Positions 1 to 9,359 are shown, counted from the first letter of the stretch. The stretch: DNA of 64,000 nt from Parcubacteria group bacterium GW2011_GWB1_42_6 (GCA_000997475.1 LCEC01000001.1:1-64000); one strand, 5' to 3'. Program-made: numbers and translations. The notes: generated by a model not told the origin, from the sequence alone.

Positions 1-1
1 A

Positions 2-178
2 AAAAATATTTTTTTGACGACGCATTATTTTGAGGAAGCCCAGAGATTATGCGATAGGATAGGAATAATTTTCAACGGCCAAATCGTTTCGCTCGAATCC
101 AAGGCAGAACTCATCAAAGACGGCAAAAGCATTGAGGACCATTATTTGGCGCAAGTCGGAGCAAAAAATAATTTATGA
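2..178 (+). CDS. ABC transporter ATP-binding protein, C-terminal fragment
   Basis: The open frame from the window edge to TGA at 176-178 reads as the end of an ABC-2-type exporter ATPase: a stretch starting TTHYFEEAQRLCDRIGII, followed by NGQIVSLESKAEL. That is the usual segment after the switch histidine (H in TTHY) with the D-R-I-G-I-I strand. The rest of the protein lies outside the window. The stop overlaps the next start as ATGA, so the ATPase and the permease that follows are translationally coupled, as expected for a two-gene exporter. In this glycan locus a polysaccharide or lipid-linked sugar substrate is plausible but unproven. Confidence 0.75.
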   Translation, partial: KNIFLTTHYFEEAQRLCDRIGIIFNGQIVSLESKAELIKDGKSIEDHYLAQVGAKNNL

Positions 179-1149
179 ACTGGATTGGGTTCGAGACATT
201 TATTTTGCAAGAACTCTTGCGCGTCAAGCGCGTCTGGATACAGACGCTGGTTGCGCCGTGGATTTCGGCATTATTATACATTTTGATTTTTGGCCAGATT
301 GTTGGGAGAAGAATCGGAATAATTAGCGGCGTCTCGTATATCGATTTCGTCGTTCCGGGACTTTTGATGCTGAACGTGATGCAGTCCGCTTTCGGGCAAA
401 CTTCCTCTTCGCTTTACTTCCAGCGCTTTGTCAAACACATTGAAGAAATTCTGACCGCGCCGCTTTCGTATTTGGAGATGATTATCGGATATGTGGTGGC
501 CGGAATTTTGCGGGGGCTTAAAGATGTTTTGCCCGAAATCGATGTTTTTGGAATCGAGCCGTCCATTGAAGAATCCGATTTTGCCAATCAAAAAGGCGTG
601 AAAACCGAGACGACGCTTTTTGAAAATTTCAACGCCAAAAAATCGCGCCGGTTCGCGGCGATTTTTTGTATCCAGAGCTTGAATCATTTGCTTGATCCCA
701 AAAAGTTTTTCGATTGGTGCTTTGAAAATCTCGAGCCGGAGGGTTGTTTGGTTTTGGCGGTAAAAAATTTCCGCGGCCAATGCCGCCGAGCCGGTTCCGT
801 TTGGCGGGCCGCGCAAGTTGACCATCCTTTTATGTTTGTTCCCGAAACTCTCAAACTTTTTACGGAATCGGCCGGATTCGAAATAATTTATTTTGACGTT
901 GATGAATGGAAAAGCGCCAAAGAATTGCGGCTCCAGAAAGAAAAAGGAATTTCTTGCCACCACATAAGGCTTATCGCCAGAAAGAAAAAAGAAAAAGAAT
1001 CCGTTTTGAACGTAACGGGCGGAAAAAACTGTCGGTCATCGCGTTTTTGGCTTTCTCCTTTGGCGCTCAAGATATTTTATTACCCGCTTTACGCCAATAA
1101 AACAAAATTTTTAAAAAAAATTTATGGCCGGATCAAAAATGGATTTTAA
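175..1149 (+). pseudogene. Chimeric ORF: ABC-2 permease N-terminus joined to SAM methyltransferase C-terminus
   Basis: One 324-codon frame has two unrelated halves. Residues 1 to about 113 look like an ABC-2 exporter permease: a basic N-terminus, then hydrophobic segments near residues 27-42, 57-75 and 98-112, matching the ATPase just upstream. From about residue 114 (near base 515) the sequence becomes the C-terminal two thirds of a class I SAM methyltransferase, with an acidic strand end (DVFGIEPS), AAIFCIQSLNHLLDP, and the late DHPFMFVPETL segment. The permease lacks its last membrane spans and the methyltransferase lacks its N-terminus including the glycine-rich SAM loop, so neither half should work. 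A real deletion fusion or a misjoined assembly are both possible. It overlaps the next gene by 26 bp. Confidence 0.7.
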
Positions 1150-2206
1150 TTTCAGCGGCAATCGCGTTTTTATCATCGCCGAAGCGGGCAAAAATTTCAT
1201 CCAAACCCGGGAAGAAAAAACGTCCGAGGAATATTTGGCCAATGCCAAAGAATTGATCAGGCTGGCCTATGAAGCCGGAGCCGACGCGGTGAAATTCCAA
1301 ACCCACAATTTGGATGATGAGCAATTTGAAACGAATATAACTTCGCCCCATTTTTTAGGCAGCGATCGGTATAATTGGATAAAACGCAATGATCGGGCGG
1401 CAACGATTGATTTTTGGAAAGAGTTAAAAGCTTTCGCGGATGAATTGGGCATAATATTTTTTTCCACTCCCATGAGCCGGGGAGCGGCCGTAAAATTGGA
1501 AGAAATCAATGTGCCGCTTTGGAAAGTCGGTTCGGGCGATATTCTTGATTTTGTGATGCTTGATTATTTGGCGCAAACGAAAAAACCGATAATTCTTTCT
1601 TCGGGGATGAGCACTTTGGAAGAAGTCGATCGGGCGGTGGAATTTTTGAAAAAAAGGGAATCCAAAATCGCGCTTTTGCATTGCGTTTCGCGTTATCCTT
1701 GTCCGCCCGACGAGCTCAATCTTAAGACTATAGAATTCTTTAAAAATCGCTACAAAGCGCCGATCGGTTTTTCGGATCACTCAATCGGCTTTGAAACGGT
1801 TTTGGCGGCCGTGGAGCTGGGAGCGGTTATAATAGAAAAGCATTTTTCATTGAGCCGCGATCTGTGGGGAGCGGATCACAAAGTTTCCATGACTCCGGAT
1901 GAATTTGAACAAATGGTCAAGGCCGCGCGCAAAACGCAGGCTTCCAAATTGACAAACTTGGGCTCAACGGATAAGCTTCTACAAGACGAAGAAGTCGTTT
2001 TCAGGCCGATTTTCCGCAAAATTTTGCGCGCCAGCCGCGATTTGAAAGAAGGGGAAATTTTGGAAAAAAACGATATCTACGCGATGAGGCCCCAAGAAGA
2101 CGCCCAAGACGGGCTGCCTTCCGAAGATTACGAAAAAGTTTTGGGTAAAAAATTGAAAAGAGACATAAAAAAATACGATCCGATTTCTCGGGATGTTATT
2201 TTTTAA
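1124..2206 (+). CDS. NeuB-family nonulosonate synthase, divergent paralogue, with SAF domain
   Basis: 360 residues, the usual length of NeuB/LegI enzymes, which condense phosphoenolpyruvate with a 6-carbon N-acyl sugar to make a 9-carbon sialic-type acid. The TIM barrel starts at IIAEAGKNF and contains AVKFQTHN, KVGSGDILDF, ILSSGMSTLEE, LLHCVSRYP, IGFSDHSIG and IIEKHFSL, covering PEP, metal and substrate sites. The last ~60 residues form the antifreeze-like SAF domain. It differs from the second synthase at 4939: the usual NHNGD signature after AEAG is replaced by KNF plus a longer insert, so the substrate may differ. An alternative start is ATG 1139. The family is clear; the exact substrate is not. 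Confidence 0.88.
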   Translation: MAGSKMDFNFSGNRVFIIAEAGKNFIQTREEKTSEEYLANAKELIRLAYEAGADAVKFQTHNLDDEQFETNITSPHFLGSDRYNWIKRNDRAATIDFWKELKAFADELGIIFFSTPMSRGAAVKLEEINVPLWKVGSGDILDFVMLDYLAQTKKPIILSSGMSTLEEVDRAVEFLKKRESKIALLHCVSRYPCPPDELNLKTIEFFKNRYKAPIGFSDHSIGFETVLAAVELGAVIIEKHFSLSRDLWGADHKVSMTPDEFEQMVKAARKTQASKLTNLGSTDKLLQDEEVVFRPIFRKILRASRDLKEGEILEKNDIYAMRPQEDAQDGLPSEDYEKVLGKKLKRDIKKYDPISRDVIF

Positions 2207-2210
2207 TATT

Positions 2211-3442
2211 ATGGAACAGCCAAAAAGAAAAAAAATATTGATTCCCATTTTAAACCGCGCCCACTACGGGCGTTTAAGGTCGGTTTTGAAAGCTGTCAAC
2301 GACCATCCAAAACTCGAGCTGATGATTCTGGTCGCTTCTCCGCTGGCTTATAGCAGTTTTTTTTTAAATCTCAAACACAGCCGGCCGGCTTTGAAAGGGC
2401 AGGCTTTGCGTTGGTATTTAAAAGCTCGTTTTCTCTCTTGGGCGGGAAAATTGAATCCCCGATTTTTAATCAATAAAGATTTTTTGATAAAAAGCATTCT
2501 TGACGACGGGTTTCCCATTTACAGCCGCGTCCCTTTTTTCATAGACGGCGGATCATCCGTTTCCATGGCCAAATCGGTCGGTTTCGGACTAATAAAACTG
2601 GCCGATGAATTTAACAGGCTGAAGCCCGATGCGGTTTTCGTGAATGCCGACAGATTTGAAATGATGGCGGTGGCGTTGGCGGAGCCGGTGACGTGAGCGG
2701 AACGATTGACGAAAGCGTCAGGCACGCCATTACGAAACTCGCTCAAATCCATTTCACTTCAACCCAAGCCAGCCGCAACCGCGTCATTCAAATGGGTGAA
2801 AACCCCCAAACCGTTTTCGCGGTCGGTTCGCCCTCAATCGATATAGTCAAAAATCTCGATTTGGACGCGCTTCCCAAAATTTTGCCGCCGGGTTTTCAAA
2901 TCAAAGACCCCTATCTTTTGGTGGTTTTCCATCCGGTGGCTACGGAAAGTTCGCAAAAAAATATTGCTTTGACCGAAAATATTTTGAAAGCGGTTGAAAA
3001 TATGGCGATGCCCGCTATTTTTTTGGGATCCAATATTGACGGCGGTTCCAAAGAAGTCGGTTTAATGGTGAAAAAATTTCTTTCCAAAAACTTGCCCTTC
3101 GTTCATTTTTACAAAACTTTGCCCCCGGATGATTTTTATCGTTTTTTGGCGGGCGCTTCCTGCGCCCTGGGCAATTCGTCGAGCTTTATCAGGGAAGGCG
3201 CTTTTTTTGGCGCGCCGGCGGTTATTGTCGGATCGCGCCAGCAAAAAAGGGAGCGAGGAGAAAATATAAAAGAAGCCGGTTGCAAAGCCCAAGAAATAGA
3301 GAGAGCCGTGAAAGATCAGATCGCCCACGGACGCTTTGCTTCAAGTCTAATATTTGGTTCGGGGAAAGCCGGCGAACAAATCGCTCAAATTTTGGCCGAG
3401 ACAAATCCTCCAATTCAGAAAACTTTTTTTGATCGGAGTTGA
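2211..3442 (+). pseudogene. neuC: Hydrolysing UDP-GlcNAc 2-epimerase (NeuC/LegG type), frameshifted with internal deletion
   Basis: Two frames together make one NeuC-like GT-B fold enzyme, which releases a 2-epimerised sugar from its UDP form ahead of NeuB. Frame 1 (2211-2696) begins KRKKILIPILNRAHYGRLRSV and ends in DRFEMMAVALAEPVT-stop. Frame 2 (from about 2693) resumes at VSGTIDESVRHAITKLAQIH and continues through GSPSID, the VVFHPV segment and LGNSSSFIREGAFFGAPAV to the end. Intact relatives have about a dozen residues between these blocks, including an H-x-x-G-G motif near the active site. Most of those bases are absent here, so this is a deletion plus frameshift rather than a simple slip. 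As read it cannot give a normal enzyme. Assembly error is the main alternative. Confidence 0.8.
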
Positions 3443-3491
3443 AATTCGCCTCATCCCCGGAGTTATTCGTAATTAACAGGAGAGAAGAAAC

Positions 3492-4946
3492 ATGAAAATT
3501 TTTTTAATCGGTTTTTCCAATGATATTTTCCGGGGCGTTGCCGAACAATTGGCCAAAGAACCGGATTTTGAAATCGCTTATTGGACTTGCCGTTTTCCCG
3601 AAAAAGTTGACAGAACCAAGTTTCCCGAAGCGGTTATCCATTTTTCGGAAGACGCCATCAAGGGGATTCCGGCCCGCGATTTTAATGTTTTTGATTTTGA
3701 GCCTCTTGGCGAAGAATTGGCGGGCCAAATGTACGAATGCGAATCCCATGCCCTTACCATGATGAATCGAATGCATTTTTCTTCTTCTTTGGGTGTTGAT
3801 CAGCGAAAAAGAATATATTACGGCTATTTAAAATATTGGAACGGCATTTTGAAAAAATTTCAACCCGAAGCGATTGTTTTTTCAACGATTCCCCATATGG
3901 GCTATGATTATGTTTTATACTGCTTGGCCAAAAATTTCGGCGTTAAAACTTTAATGTTTGATTTGACCAGAATTCCCGACAGGATTGTTCTGATGGATGA
4001 TTTTAAAAAAGGGTTTCTTCCGTTAAAAAAATATTTGGCGGAAATGAAAAAAGACGTGAATTTGGCCGATCTGGATGAAAAATTGCGAAATTATTATTCT
4101 CTTATGTCGGATAAAGAAAAAATTTATTATCCTCTTAATATCCCGACAGGATGGGAAAAGGCTTTAAAGAATAAAAGACGCGTAGTTCCTTCCGTTAAAA
4201 TTAGATCTATTTTACGGGCCATAAAAAATAAAAATCTCGAAGAAAAATTGTTTGTCTTTCTTAATATTCTAAAAAGAAGAATATCGGTAAAAAAAATGGA
4301 AGAAGAATATTCGCGGCTGCAATTAAAACCCGATTTGAATAAAAAATTCATCTATTTTCCATTGCACGTCCAACCTGAATGCACCACGTCTCCCTTGGGC
4401 GGAATTTTCGCCGATCAATTGCTCGTCGTTGAAATGTTGGCAAAAGCGCTGCCCGAGGATTGGCTGATTTATGTTAAGGAGCACAAATTTCAGCTGGTTA
4501 GAACGGCCGGGGGATACGCCAGATTCCCAAATTATTACAAATTTTTGACAAACCTCAAGAATGTCAATCTGGCGCCTATGAATTTTTCGAGCAATGAATT
4601 GATTTTAAAATCGCAGGCGGTAGCCACCATCACCGGCAGCGCCGGCTGGGAAGCTCTTTTTAGAGAGAAACCGGTTTTGGCGTTTGGTTATCCGGTTTAT
4701 CAATTTTGCGACGGCGTTTTCCGCGTTTCAAACTTTAAAGAATGCCAAGAAGCGATTTTGGCCATTGTTAAAGGATTCGCGCCTGACAAGCAAAAGGTGC
4801 TGAATTTTTTATCCGCTCTTAACGGAAGCGCGATAAAAGCCAATTTGAACTGCGGAGATTCCAAGGAAATTCGTCTTTCCGAAGACGCGAACATAAAAAA
4901 TATTTCCGAAGCGATTCATAATCATTTATTTAAAAATCATGTTTAA
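3492..4946 (+). CDS. Putative GT-B glycosyltransferase of capsule-synthesis (KpsC/KpsS-like) type
   Basis: 484 residues behind a good ribosome binding site (AGGAGAG about 7 bp before ATG). The N-terminal half is alpha/beta and poorly recognisable. The C-terminal half has features of capsule polysaccharide transferases: FIYFPLHVQPECTTSPLGG near residue 285, a V-K-E-H-K-F segment, and TITGSAGWEALFREKPVLAFG near residue 380, the nucleotide-sugar-binding region of GT-B folds. No signal peptide or membrane segment is visible. Lying between two synthases for nonulosonic acids, it may transfer such a sugar, for example as a Kdo- or sialyltransferase analogue. That role is inference from context. Confidence 0.55.
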   Translation: MKIFLIGFSNDIFRGVAEQLAKEPDFEIAYWTCRFPEKVDRTKFPEAVIHFSEDAIKGIPARDFNVFDFEPLGEELAGQMYECESHALTMMNRMHFSSSLGVDQRKRIYYGYLKYWNGILKKFQPEAIVFSTIPHMGYDYVLYCLAKNFGVKTLMFDLTRIPDRIVLMDDFKKGFLPLKKYLAEMKKDVNLADLDEKLRNYYSLMSDKEKIYYPLNIPTGWEKALKNKRRVVPSVKIRSILRAIKNKNLEEKLFVFLNILKRRISVKKMEEEYSRLQLKPDLNKKFIYFPLHVQPECTTSPLGGIFADQLLVVEMLAKALPEDWLIYVKEHKFQLVRTAGGYARFPNYYKFLTNLKNVNLAPMNFSSNELILKSQAVATITGSAGWEALFREKPVLAFGYPVYQFCDGVFRVSNFKECQEAILAIVKGFAPDKQKVLNFLSALNGSAIKANLNCGDSKEIRLSEDANIKNISEAIHNHLFKNHV

Positions 4947-5952
4947 AAAAAATTCTGTTTTTATTATCGCCGAGGCGGGAATCAACCATAACGGTGATTT
5001 GGAAACCGCCGAGAAAATGGTTTTGGCCGCCAAAAAATGCGGCGCTGATGCCATAAAGTTTCAGTCATTGAAAGCCGAAGAGTTGATTATCGAAGAAGCG
5101 GGCAAGGCCGAACATATAAAAGGGAAGCAAAGCTTTTTCGAGATGATAAAAAGCTGGGAACTTTCCGAGAATGATTATAAAAAGCTGGCTGATTTTGCCA
5201 AGAAAGAAGGAATAATTTTTTTCGCTTCGGTTTTCGGAAAGCAATCGCTTAATATTATGAAAAAAGCAGGAATGCCGCTTTATAAAATCGCTTCTTGCGA
5301 TCTGAATAATCATTTTTTGCTTAAAGAAGTCGCTAAAACCAGAAAGCCGGTGATTATTTCCACGGGCATGGGCGATATTAAAGAAATAAAAGAGGCGGTT
5401 AAAATTTTGGAAAAAGGGTCAAAAAAAATAGGCATTTTGCATTGCGTTTCTTTGTATCCGCCCGAGGCCCAAGAATTGAATTTGCAGAGAATTCAATTGT
5501 TGGAAAAAATTTTTCCAAAATACGTTATTGGCTATTCGGATCACACCCTGGATATTTTGGCGCCCGCGGCGGCTGTCGCGCTGGGAGCGAATATAATCGA
5601 AAAGCATTTTACCTTGGATAAAAATATGCCCGGTCCCGATCAGCCAAGTTCCGCCGATCCCGCGGAATTTAAGAAAATGATTGAACAAATCAGATTTCTG
5701 GAAAAGGCGATTAACCGAGCCGAGAAAAACATTTTGCCCGGAAAACGCGAAAGCGAGATGAGGAAAATTTTTCGCCGAAGCTTGGTGGCCAACGAAGAGA
5801 TTGCAGGGGGTTCTATAATTACGGCGGCCAAGCTTGGAATAAAAAGACCGGGAACAGGCATTCCTGCTTCACAAATTGAGAAGGTAATCGGCAAAAAAGC
5901 CAAAAGAAATTTAGAAAAAAACACAATTTTGAAATTTGGCGATTTAATTTAG
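4939..5952 (+). CDS. neuB: N-acetylneuraminate/legionaminate synthase (NeuB/LegI)
   Basis: 337 residues and a textbook NeuB: IIAEAGINHNGDLETAEKM at the N-terminus, AIKFQSLKAEEL, KIASCDLNNH, PVIISTGMGDI, ILHCVSLYPPE, IGYSDHTLD and NIIEKHFTLD. It ends in a SAF domain (FRRSLVANEEI through VIGKKAKRNL). The reaction is PEP plus an N-acyl-mannosamine-type or 2,4-diacetamido-6-deoxy-mannose sugar to the nonulosonic acid, in the cytoplasm. It overlaps the upstream gene by 8 bp and is followed after 1 bp by the TIM-barrel gene. With LegB/LegC/NeuD-type neighbours, legionaminic acid is the likeliest product. Compared with the synthase at 1124 this is the canonical copy. Confidence 0.93.
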   Translation: MFKKNSVFIIAEAGINHNGDLETAEKMVLAAKKCGADAIKFQSLKAEELIIEEAGKAEHIKGKQSFFEMIKSWELSENDYKKLADFAKKEGIIFFASVFGKQSLNIMKKAGMPLYKIASCDLNNHFLLKEVAKTRKPVIISTGMGDIKEIKEAVKILEKGSKKIGILHCVSLYPPEAQELNLQRIQLLEKIFPKYVIGYSDHTLDILAPAAAVALGANIIEKHFTLDKNMPGPDQPSSADPAEFKKMIEQIRFLEKAINRAEKNILPGKRESEMRKIFRRSLVANEEIAGGSIITAAKLGIKRPGTGIPASQIEKVIGKKAKRNLEKNTILKFGDLI

Positions 5953-5953
5953 C

Positions 5954-6928
5954 ATGCAAATCGACGCGATTGGGAAAGTGAACAAAGATAATTATAAGCT
6001 GTTTCGGGACGGCAGTCTTTCGGGTTACGAAATTTATTTGGCCTCGGAAGACGATTTTGTTTTTTTGCCGGAGATGTTGAAAGCTCTCAATATTGTTTCG
6101 GCGCATCAGCCCGGCCGGGGATTTAACTTGTGCCAAGAAGGAGAAATTGGTTGTTGGTCTTTTCAGACAATGGAAAAAATGCTGGCTGTTCTTAAGTCAT
6201 GCGGCTACAAAGGGATCATAGTTATTCACGGCAATAATTTTGACGAATCGTCGCAAAATAGAGACGAATGCATGAAATTGCTGGCTGGGCGGCTGGATAA
6301 ACTTAATAAAATTTCCGGCAAAATAAGAATCAGTCTGGAAACCGATGTTTTATTTTTTAATTTAATCGGGGCAAAAAGAGCTTTGCTCGCTTTGCCGGAA
6401 AATTTTAAGTTATTGACGAGTTTTATGAAATCTCCGCTTTTAATGACACTTGACTTCGAGCATATCTGGATAACGTCGTTTTTTGCGGGATTTATCAAAG
6501 AACTGCCGGAATTTTATAAAGAATTCGATTTGATGGGCGATTCGGAAAAAGAGCTTGTCAAAAAGTCTTGGTTGAGCTATACCAAAGAGAAACTGAACGA
6601 GGCAGATCGGATAGTCGGGGAATCTCTAAAAAGATATTCAGAGACGAAAATTCCCATAATTAATTTTCATATCAACGGCACGAATCCCGAAAAATATTGG
6701 TTCGATGAGAAAACTTTTTTGCCGCTTGAAGGCGAGCATCTTTGTTTGGGAGAGCCAGATGATAAATTGGATTACGGTTTGATCGGCGAATATTTGCCAA
6801 GATTAACCCAGGAAGATTCGGCTAATCTTGTCATGGAAATCTGGCCTCGCGGAGCTTCCGATCGGGAATATTTTGAAAAATCTCTTGAATCGGCCGGATA
6901 TCTTGAGAAAAAACTATGCCAAGCCTAA
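5954..6928 (+). CDS. Xylose-isomerase-like TIM-barrel protein of unknown reaction
   Basis: 324 residues, not confidently recognised. The pattern suggests an AP-endonuclease-2/sugar-phosphate isomerase barrel: VSAHQPG, IIVIHGNNFDES, ISLETDVLF, LMTLDFEHIW, INFHINGTNPE and NLVMEIWPRG place H, H, E, D, H and E residues at strand ends in the order expected for a metal site. It starts 2 bp after the NeuB stop and runs 13 bp into the NeuD-like gene, so it belongs to the nonulosonate operon. It could act on a sugar intermediate, perhaps as an isomerase or epimerase. The fold is moderately likely; the substrate is unknown. Confidence 0.5.
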   Translation: MQIDAIGKVNKDNYKLFRDGSLSGYEIYLASEDDFVFLPEMLKALNIVSAHQPGRGFNLCQEGEIGCWSFQTMEKMLAVLKSCGYKGIIVIHGNNFDESSQNRDECMKLLAGRLDKLNKISGKIRISLETDVLFFNLIGAKRALLALPENFKLLTSFMKSPLLMTLDFEHIWITSFFAGFIKELPEFYKEFDLMGDSEKELVKKSWLSYTKEKLNEADRIVGESLKRYSETKIPIINFHINGTNPEKYWFDEKTFLPLEGEHLCLGEPDDKLDYGLIGEYLPRLTQEDSANLVMEIWPRGASDREYFEKSLESAGYLEKKLCQA

Positions 6929-7542
6929 AACGTAAAAAAATAATAATAATTGGAGCAAGCGAACATGGAAAAATCGCTCTTAACATTCTTCGTTATCAGA
7001 AAAACCTCGAGTTTGCCGGTTTTTTGGACGATAATAAAATGGCGGACAAAGAAGTAATCGGAAAGGTTTTTGACTGGCCTAAATACGCCAAATATTTTTT
7101 TCATTTGGCTATTGGCGATAATTCGATTCGCGAAAAATTCTTTAAGATTTTAAATAAAGGCAATTGCCGTTTTATTAATTTAATTCATCCCAAAGCTTTT
7201 ATTGAAAAAGACGTTGTTTTGGGAGAAAGTGTTTTTGCGGGCGCGAACGCGTATATTAATATTGGCTCCAGAATCGGCTCCGGAACAATCATAAATAATG
7301 GTTGCAATGTGGATCACCATAATATTATAGGTGATTTTTGCCATCTGGCCCCGGGAGTGATTACCGGCGGCGGAGTCAAAATCGCCGCCGGCGTTTTTGT
7401 CGGCCTTAACAGTGCGATTCGCGACCACATTAAAATAGGCGAAAACAGCTTTATCGGCATGGGGAGCGTAATAACGAAAAATATTGAGAAAAATCTTTTA
7501 GTTTATAATAGACTGGAAATGAAAATCAAGAAACTTTCATGA
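6916..7542 (+). CDS. neuD: NeuD/PglD-type sugar O- or N-acetyltransferase
   Basis: 208 residues. The N-terminal Rossmann-like part (IIIIGASEHGKIAL, AGFLDDNK) is followed by a left-handed beta helix of hexapeptide repeats from about residue 95 (FINLIHPKAFIEKDVVLGE, then GSRIGSGTIINNG). The catalytic histidine pair of this family is visible in CNVDHHNIIGDFCHLAPG. PglD/PerB/LegH relatives acetylate a UDP-4-amino-sugar with acetyl-CoA. Here the likely substrate is the 4-amino sugar made by the downstream dehydratase and aminotransferase. It overlaps the preceding gene by 13 bp, which supports operon membership. Confidence 0.88.
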   Translation: MPSLKRKKIIIIGASEHGKIALNILRYQKNLEFAGFLDDNKMADKEVIGKVFDWPKYAKYFFHLAIGDNSIREKFFKILNKGNCRFINLIHPKAFIEKDVVLGESVFAGANAYINIGSRIGSGTIINNGCNVDHHNIIGDFCHLAPGVITGGGVKIAAGVFVGLNSAIRDHIKIGENSFIGMGSVITKNIEKNLLVYNRLEMKIKKLS

Positions 7543-7560
7543 ACGATAAATAAAAAACCC

Positions 7561-8241
7561 ATGAAAAATATTTGCATTATTCCCGCCCGGGGCGGATCAA
7601 AAAGAATTCCCAAGAAGAATATTATTGATTTTCACGGCAAGCCGCTTATCGCCCACACCATTGAGGCGGCTGTCAATTCCAAGCTTTTCGGCAAGCATAT
7701 TTATATCAGTTCGGATTTGGATGAAATTTTGGACGTGGCCGACAATTATTCTCAAGTTCAAAAACTCAAGCGCCCGGATGAAATTTCCGGGGATCGCGCG
7801 TCGCTCGAAGACGCCACTTTGCATCTGCTCGAATCGGTTGGAAAAGATTTTGATTATCTTTGCATGCTGATGCCCAGCTGTCCTTTGCGCAACGCGGAAG
7901 ACGTCAAAAAGTCGTATAAAATTTTATTGGAGAAAAAAGGCGATTTTCTTATGAGTGTTATTGATTATTATTGGCTTTATCCTTTTTGGGCCATGCGGGA
8001 GAAAAAAGAAAACATTAAAATGTTTTTTGGCAAAAAATATTTGATTGATTCCAAAAAATTACCCAAGAATATTTATTGCCCGTCGGGAGCAGTCCGCTGG
8101 GTCAGGGTGGAAAATTTTAAAAAAGAAAGAAAATACTATGGAAAAAATATCTTGAAATACGAGATACCTTTTGAGCGGGGAGCGGACATAGACAGTTTCG
8201 AAGATTTAGAACTGGCCAAAAAATTATACAAACTTTTATGA
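7561..8241 (+). CDS. neuA: CMP-nonulosonate cytidylyltransferase (NeuA/LegF type), copy 1
   Basis: 226 residues of the CMP-sialic acid synthetase family. The nucleotide-binding signature IIPARGGSKRIPKKNI lies at residues 6-21, followed by GKPLIAHTIEAA, ISSDLDEI, LMPSCPLRNAEDV and the late GADIDSFEDLELA segment with metal-binding acidic residues. It activates the nonulosonic acid with CTP for transfer. It overlaps the aminotransferase start by 4 bp (ATGA). A second homologue lies at 17602; this one is shorter and more divergent from it. Confidence 0.9.
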   Translation: MKNICIIPARGGSKRIPKKNIIDFHGKPLIAHTIEAAVNSKLFGKHIYISSDLDEILDVADNYSQVQKLKRPDEISGDRASLEDATLHLLESVGKDFDYLCMLMPSCPLRNAEDVKKSYKILLEKKGDFLMSVIDYYWLYPFWAMREKKENIKMFFGKKYLIDSKKLPKNIYCPSGAVRWVRVENFKKERKYYGKNILKYEIPFERGADIDSFEDLELAKKLYKLL

Positions 8242-9359
8242 AAACGTATTCGATCGCCAAACCTCATATTGGCGAAAAAGAAATCAAAGCGGTTATCGAA
8301 GTTTTAAAAAGCGGCTCTTTGAGCCTGGGGCCGTATTATAAAAAATTTGAGGAAAGTTTCGCAAAAAAAATCGGCGTGAAATTCGCTTGCGCCGTTTCCA
8401 GCGGCACGGCGGGCTTGCATTTGGCAATGATCGCGGCGGGCGTCAGAGAGGGCGATGAGATAATTACTTCCCCCTTTTCTTTTATCGCTTCAGCTAATTG
8501 TATTTTATATGTTGGAGCCAGACCGGTTTTTGTTGATATTGATCCGGCCACTTGCAACATTGATCCCGAAAAGATAGAAGAAAAAATCACCAAAAAAACC
8601 AAGGCGATTTTAGTCGCGCATATTTTCGGGCAAACCGCCGATATGGATCCGATCAGAGCTTTGGCGAAAAAATACGATTTGAAAATAATTGAAGACGCTT
8701 GCGAATCTATTTTAGCCGAGTATAAAGGAAAGAAAGCCGGAACATTCGGGGAATCGGCCGTTTTCGCTTTTTATCCCAACAAGCAGATGACGACGGGCGA
8801 AGGAGGAATGCTTGTGACGGATCAGGAAAAAATTTATAAAATGGCTTGCAGTTTGCGGAACCAGGGACGGTCGGAAAATATGCAATGGCTTGACCACCGA
8901 CTTTTGGGATATAATTACCGGATGGATGAAATGAGCGCGGCATTGGGATTGATTCAGCTTCAAAAGATTGATTGGCTGATCGAGGAGCGCCGGAAAGTCG
9001 CCAAGCTCTATGAAAAACATCTTTTCGGACACAATGATCTGTTGCGGTTGCCGGTTGCCGTCGAAGGCAATACGCATACTTGGTTTGTTTACGCAGTCAA
9101 AATAAAAAACAAAAAGACGAACAGGAATGAAGTAATCGAAAAAATGAAAAATCGCGGCATAAGCGCAAAGCCTTATCTTCCCTCAATTCATCTTTTTAAA
9201 TTCTACCGGGAAAAATTTGGTTTTAAAAACGGCGATTTTCCGGTATCGGAAGAAATCAGCCGTTATTCCCTGGCTTTGCCTCTTTACATCGGGCTTAAAG
9301 AAAAGGACATAAAATACATTTCCGGTGAACTGGCCGGAATTTTAAAAAAAATCAAATGA
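8238..9359 (+). CDS. DegT/DnrJ/EryC1/StrS-family sugar aminotransferase (LegC/PseC-like)
   Basis: 373 residues, a normal length for PLP-dependent nucleotide-sugar aminotransferases. Visible are SSGTAGLHLAMIAAGV (PLP phosphate loop), EIITSPFSFIASANCI, IIEDACES (Asp contacting the pyridine nitrogen) and the Schiff-base lysine K182 in FYPNKQMTTGEGGM. It should aminate the 4-keto sugar made by the dehydratase encoded immediately downstream. The start overlaps neuA and the stop overlaps the dehydratase start (ATGA-type, 4 bp each), so the three genes are tightly coupled. LegC-type function is inferred from the company it keeps. Confidence 0.9.
   Translation: MKTYSIAKPHIGEKEIKAVIEVLKSGSLSLGPYYKKFEESFAKKIGVKFACAVSSGTAGLHLAMIAAGVREGDEIITSPFSFIASANCILYVGARPVFVDIDPATCNIDPEKIEEKITKKTKAILVAHIFGQTADMDPIRALAKKYDLKIIEDACESILAEYKGKKAGTFGESAVFAFYPNKQMTTGEGGMLVTDQEKIYKMACSLRNQGRSENMQWLDHRLLGYNYRMDEMSAALGLIQLQKIDWLIEERRKVAKLYEKHLFGHNDLLRLPVAVEGNTHTWFVYAVKIKNKKTNRNEVIEKMKNRGISAKPYLPSIHLFKFYREKFGFKNGDFPVSEEISRYSLALPLYIGLKEKDIKYISGELAGILKKIK

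Noticed and set aside
2211..3442. Programmed ribosomal frameshift in the NeuC-type gene
   Set aside because: There is no slippery heptamer at the junction, and a block of conserved residues is missing as well as the frame, so deletion or assembly error explains it better.
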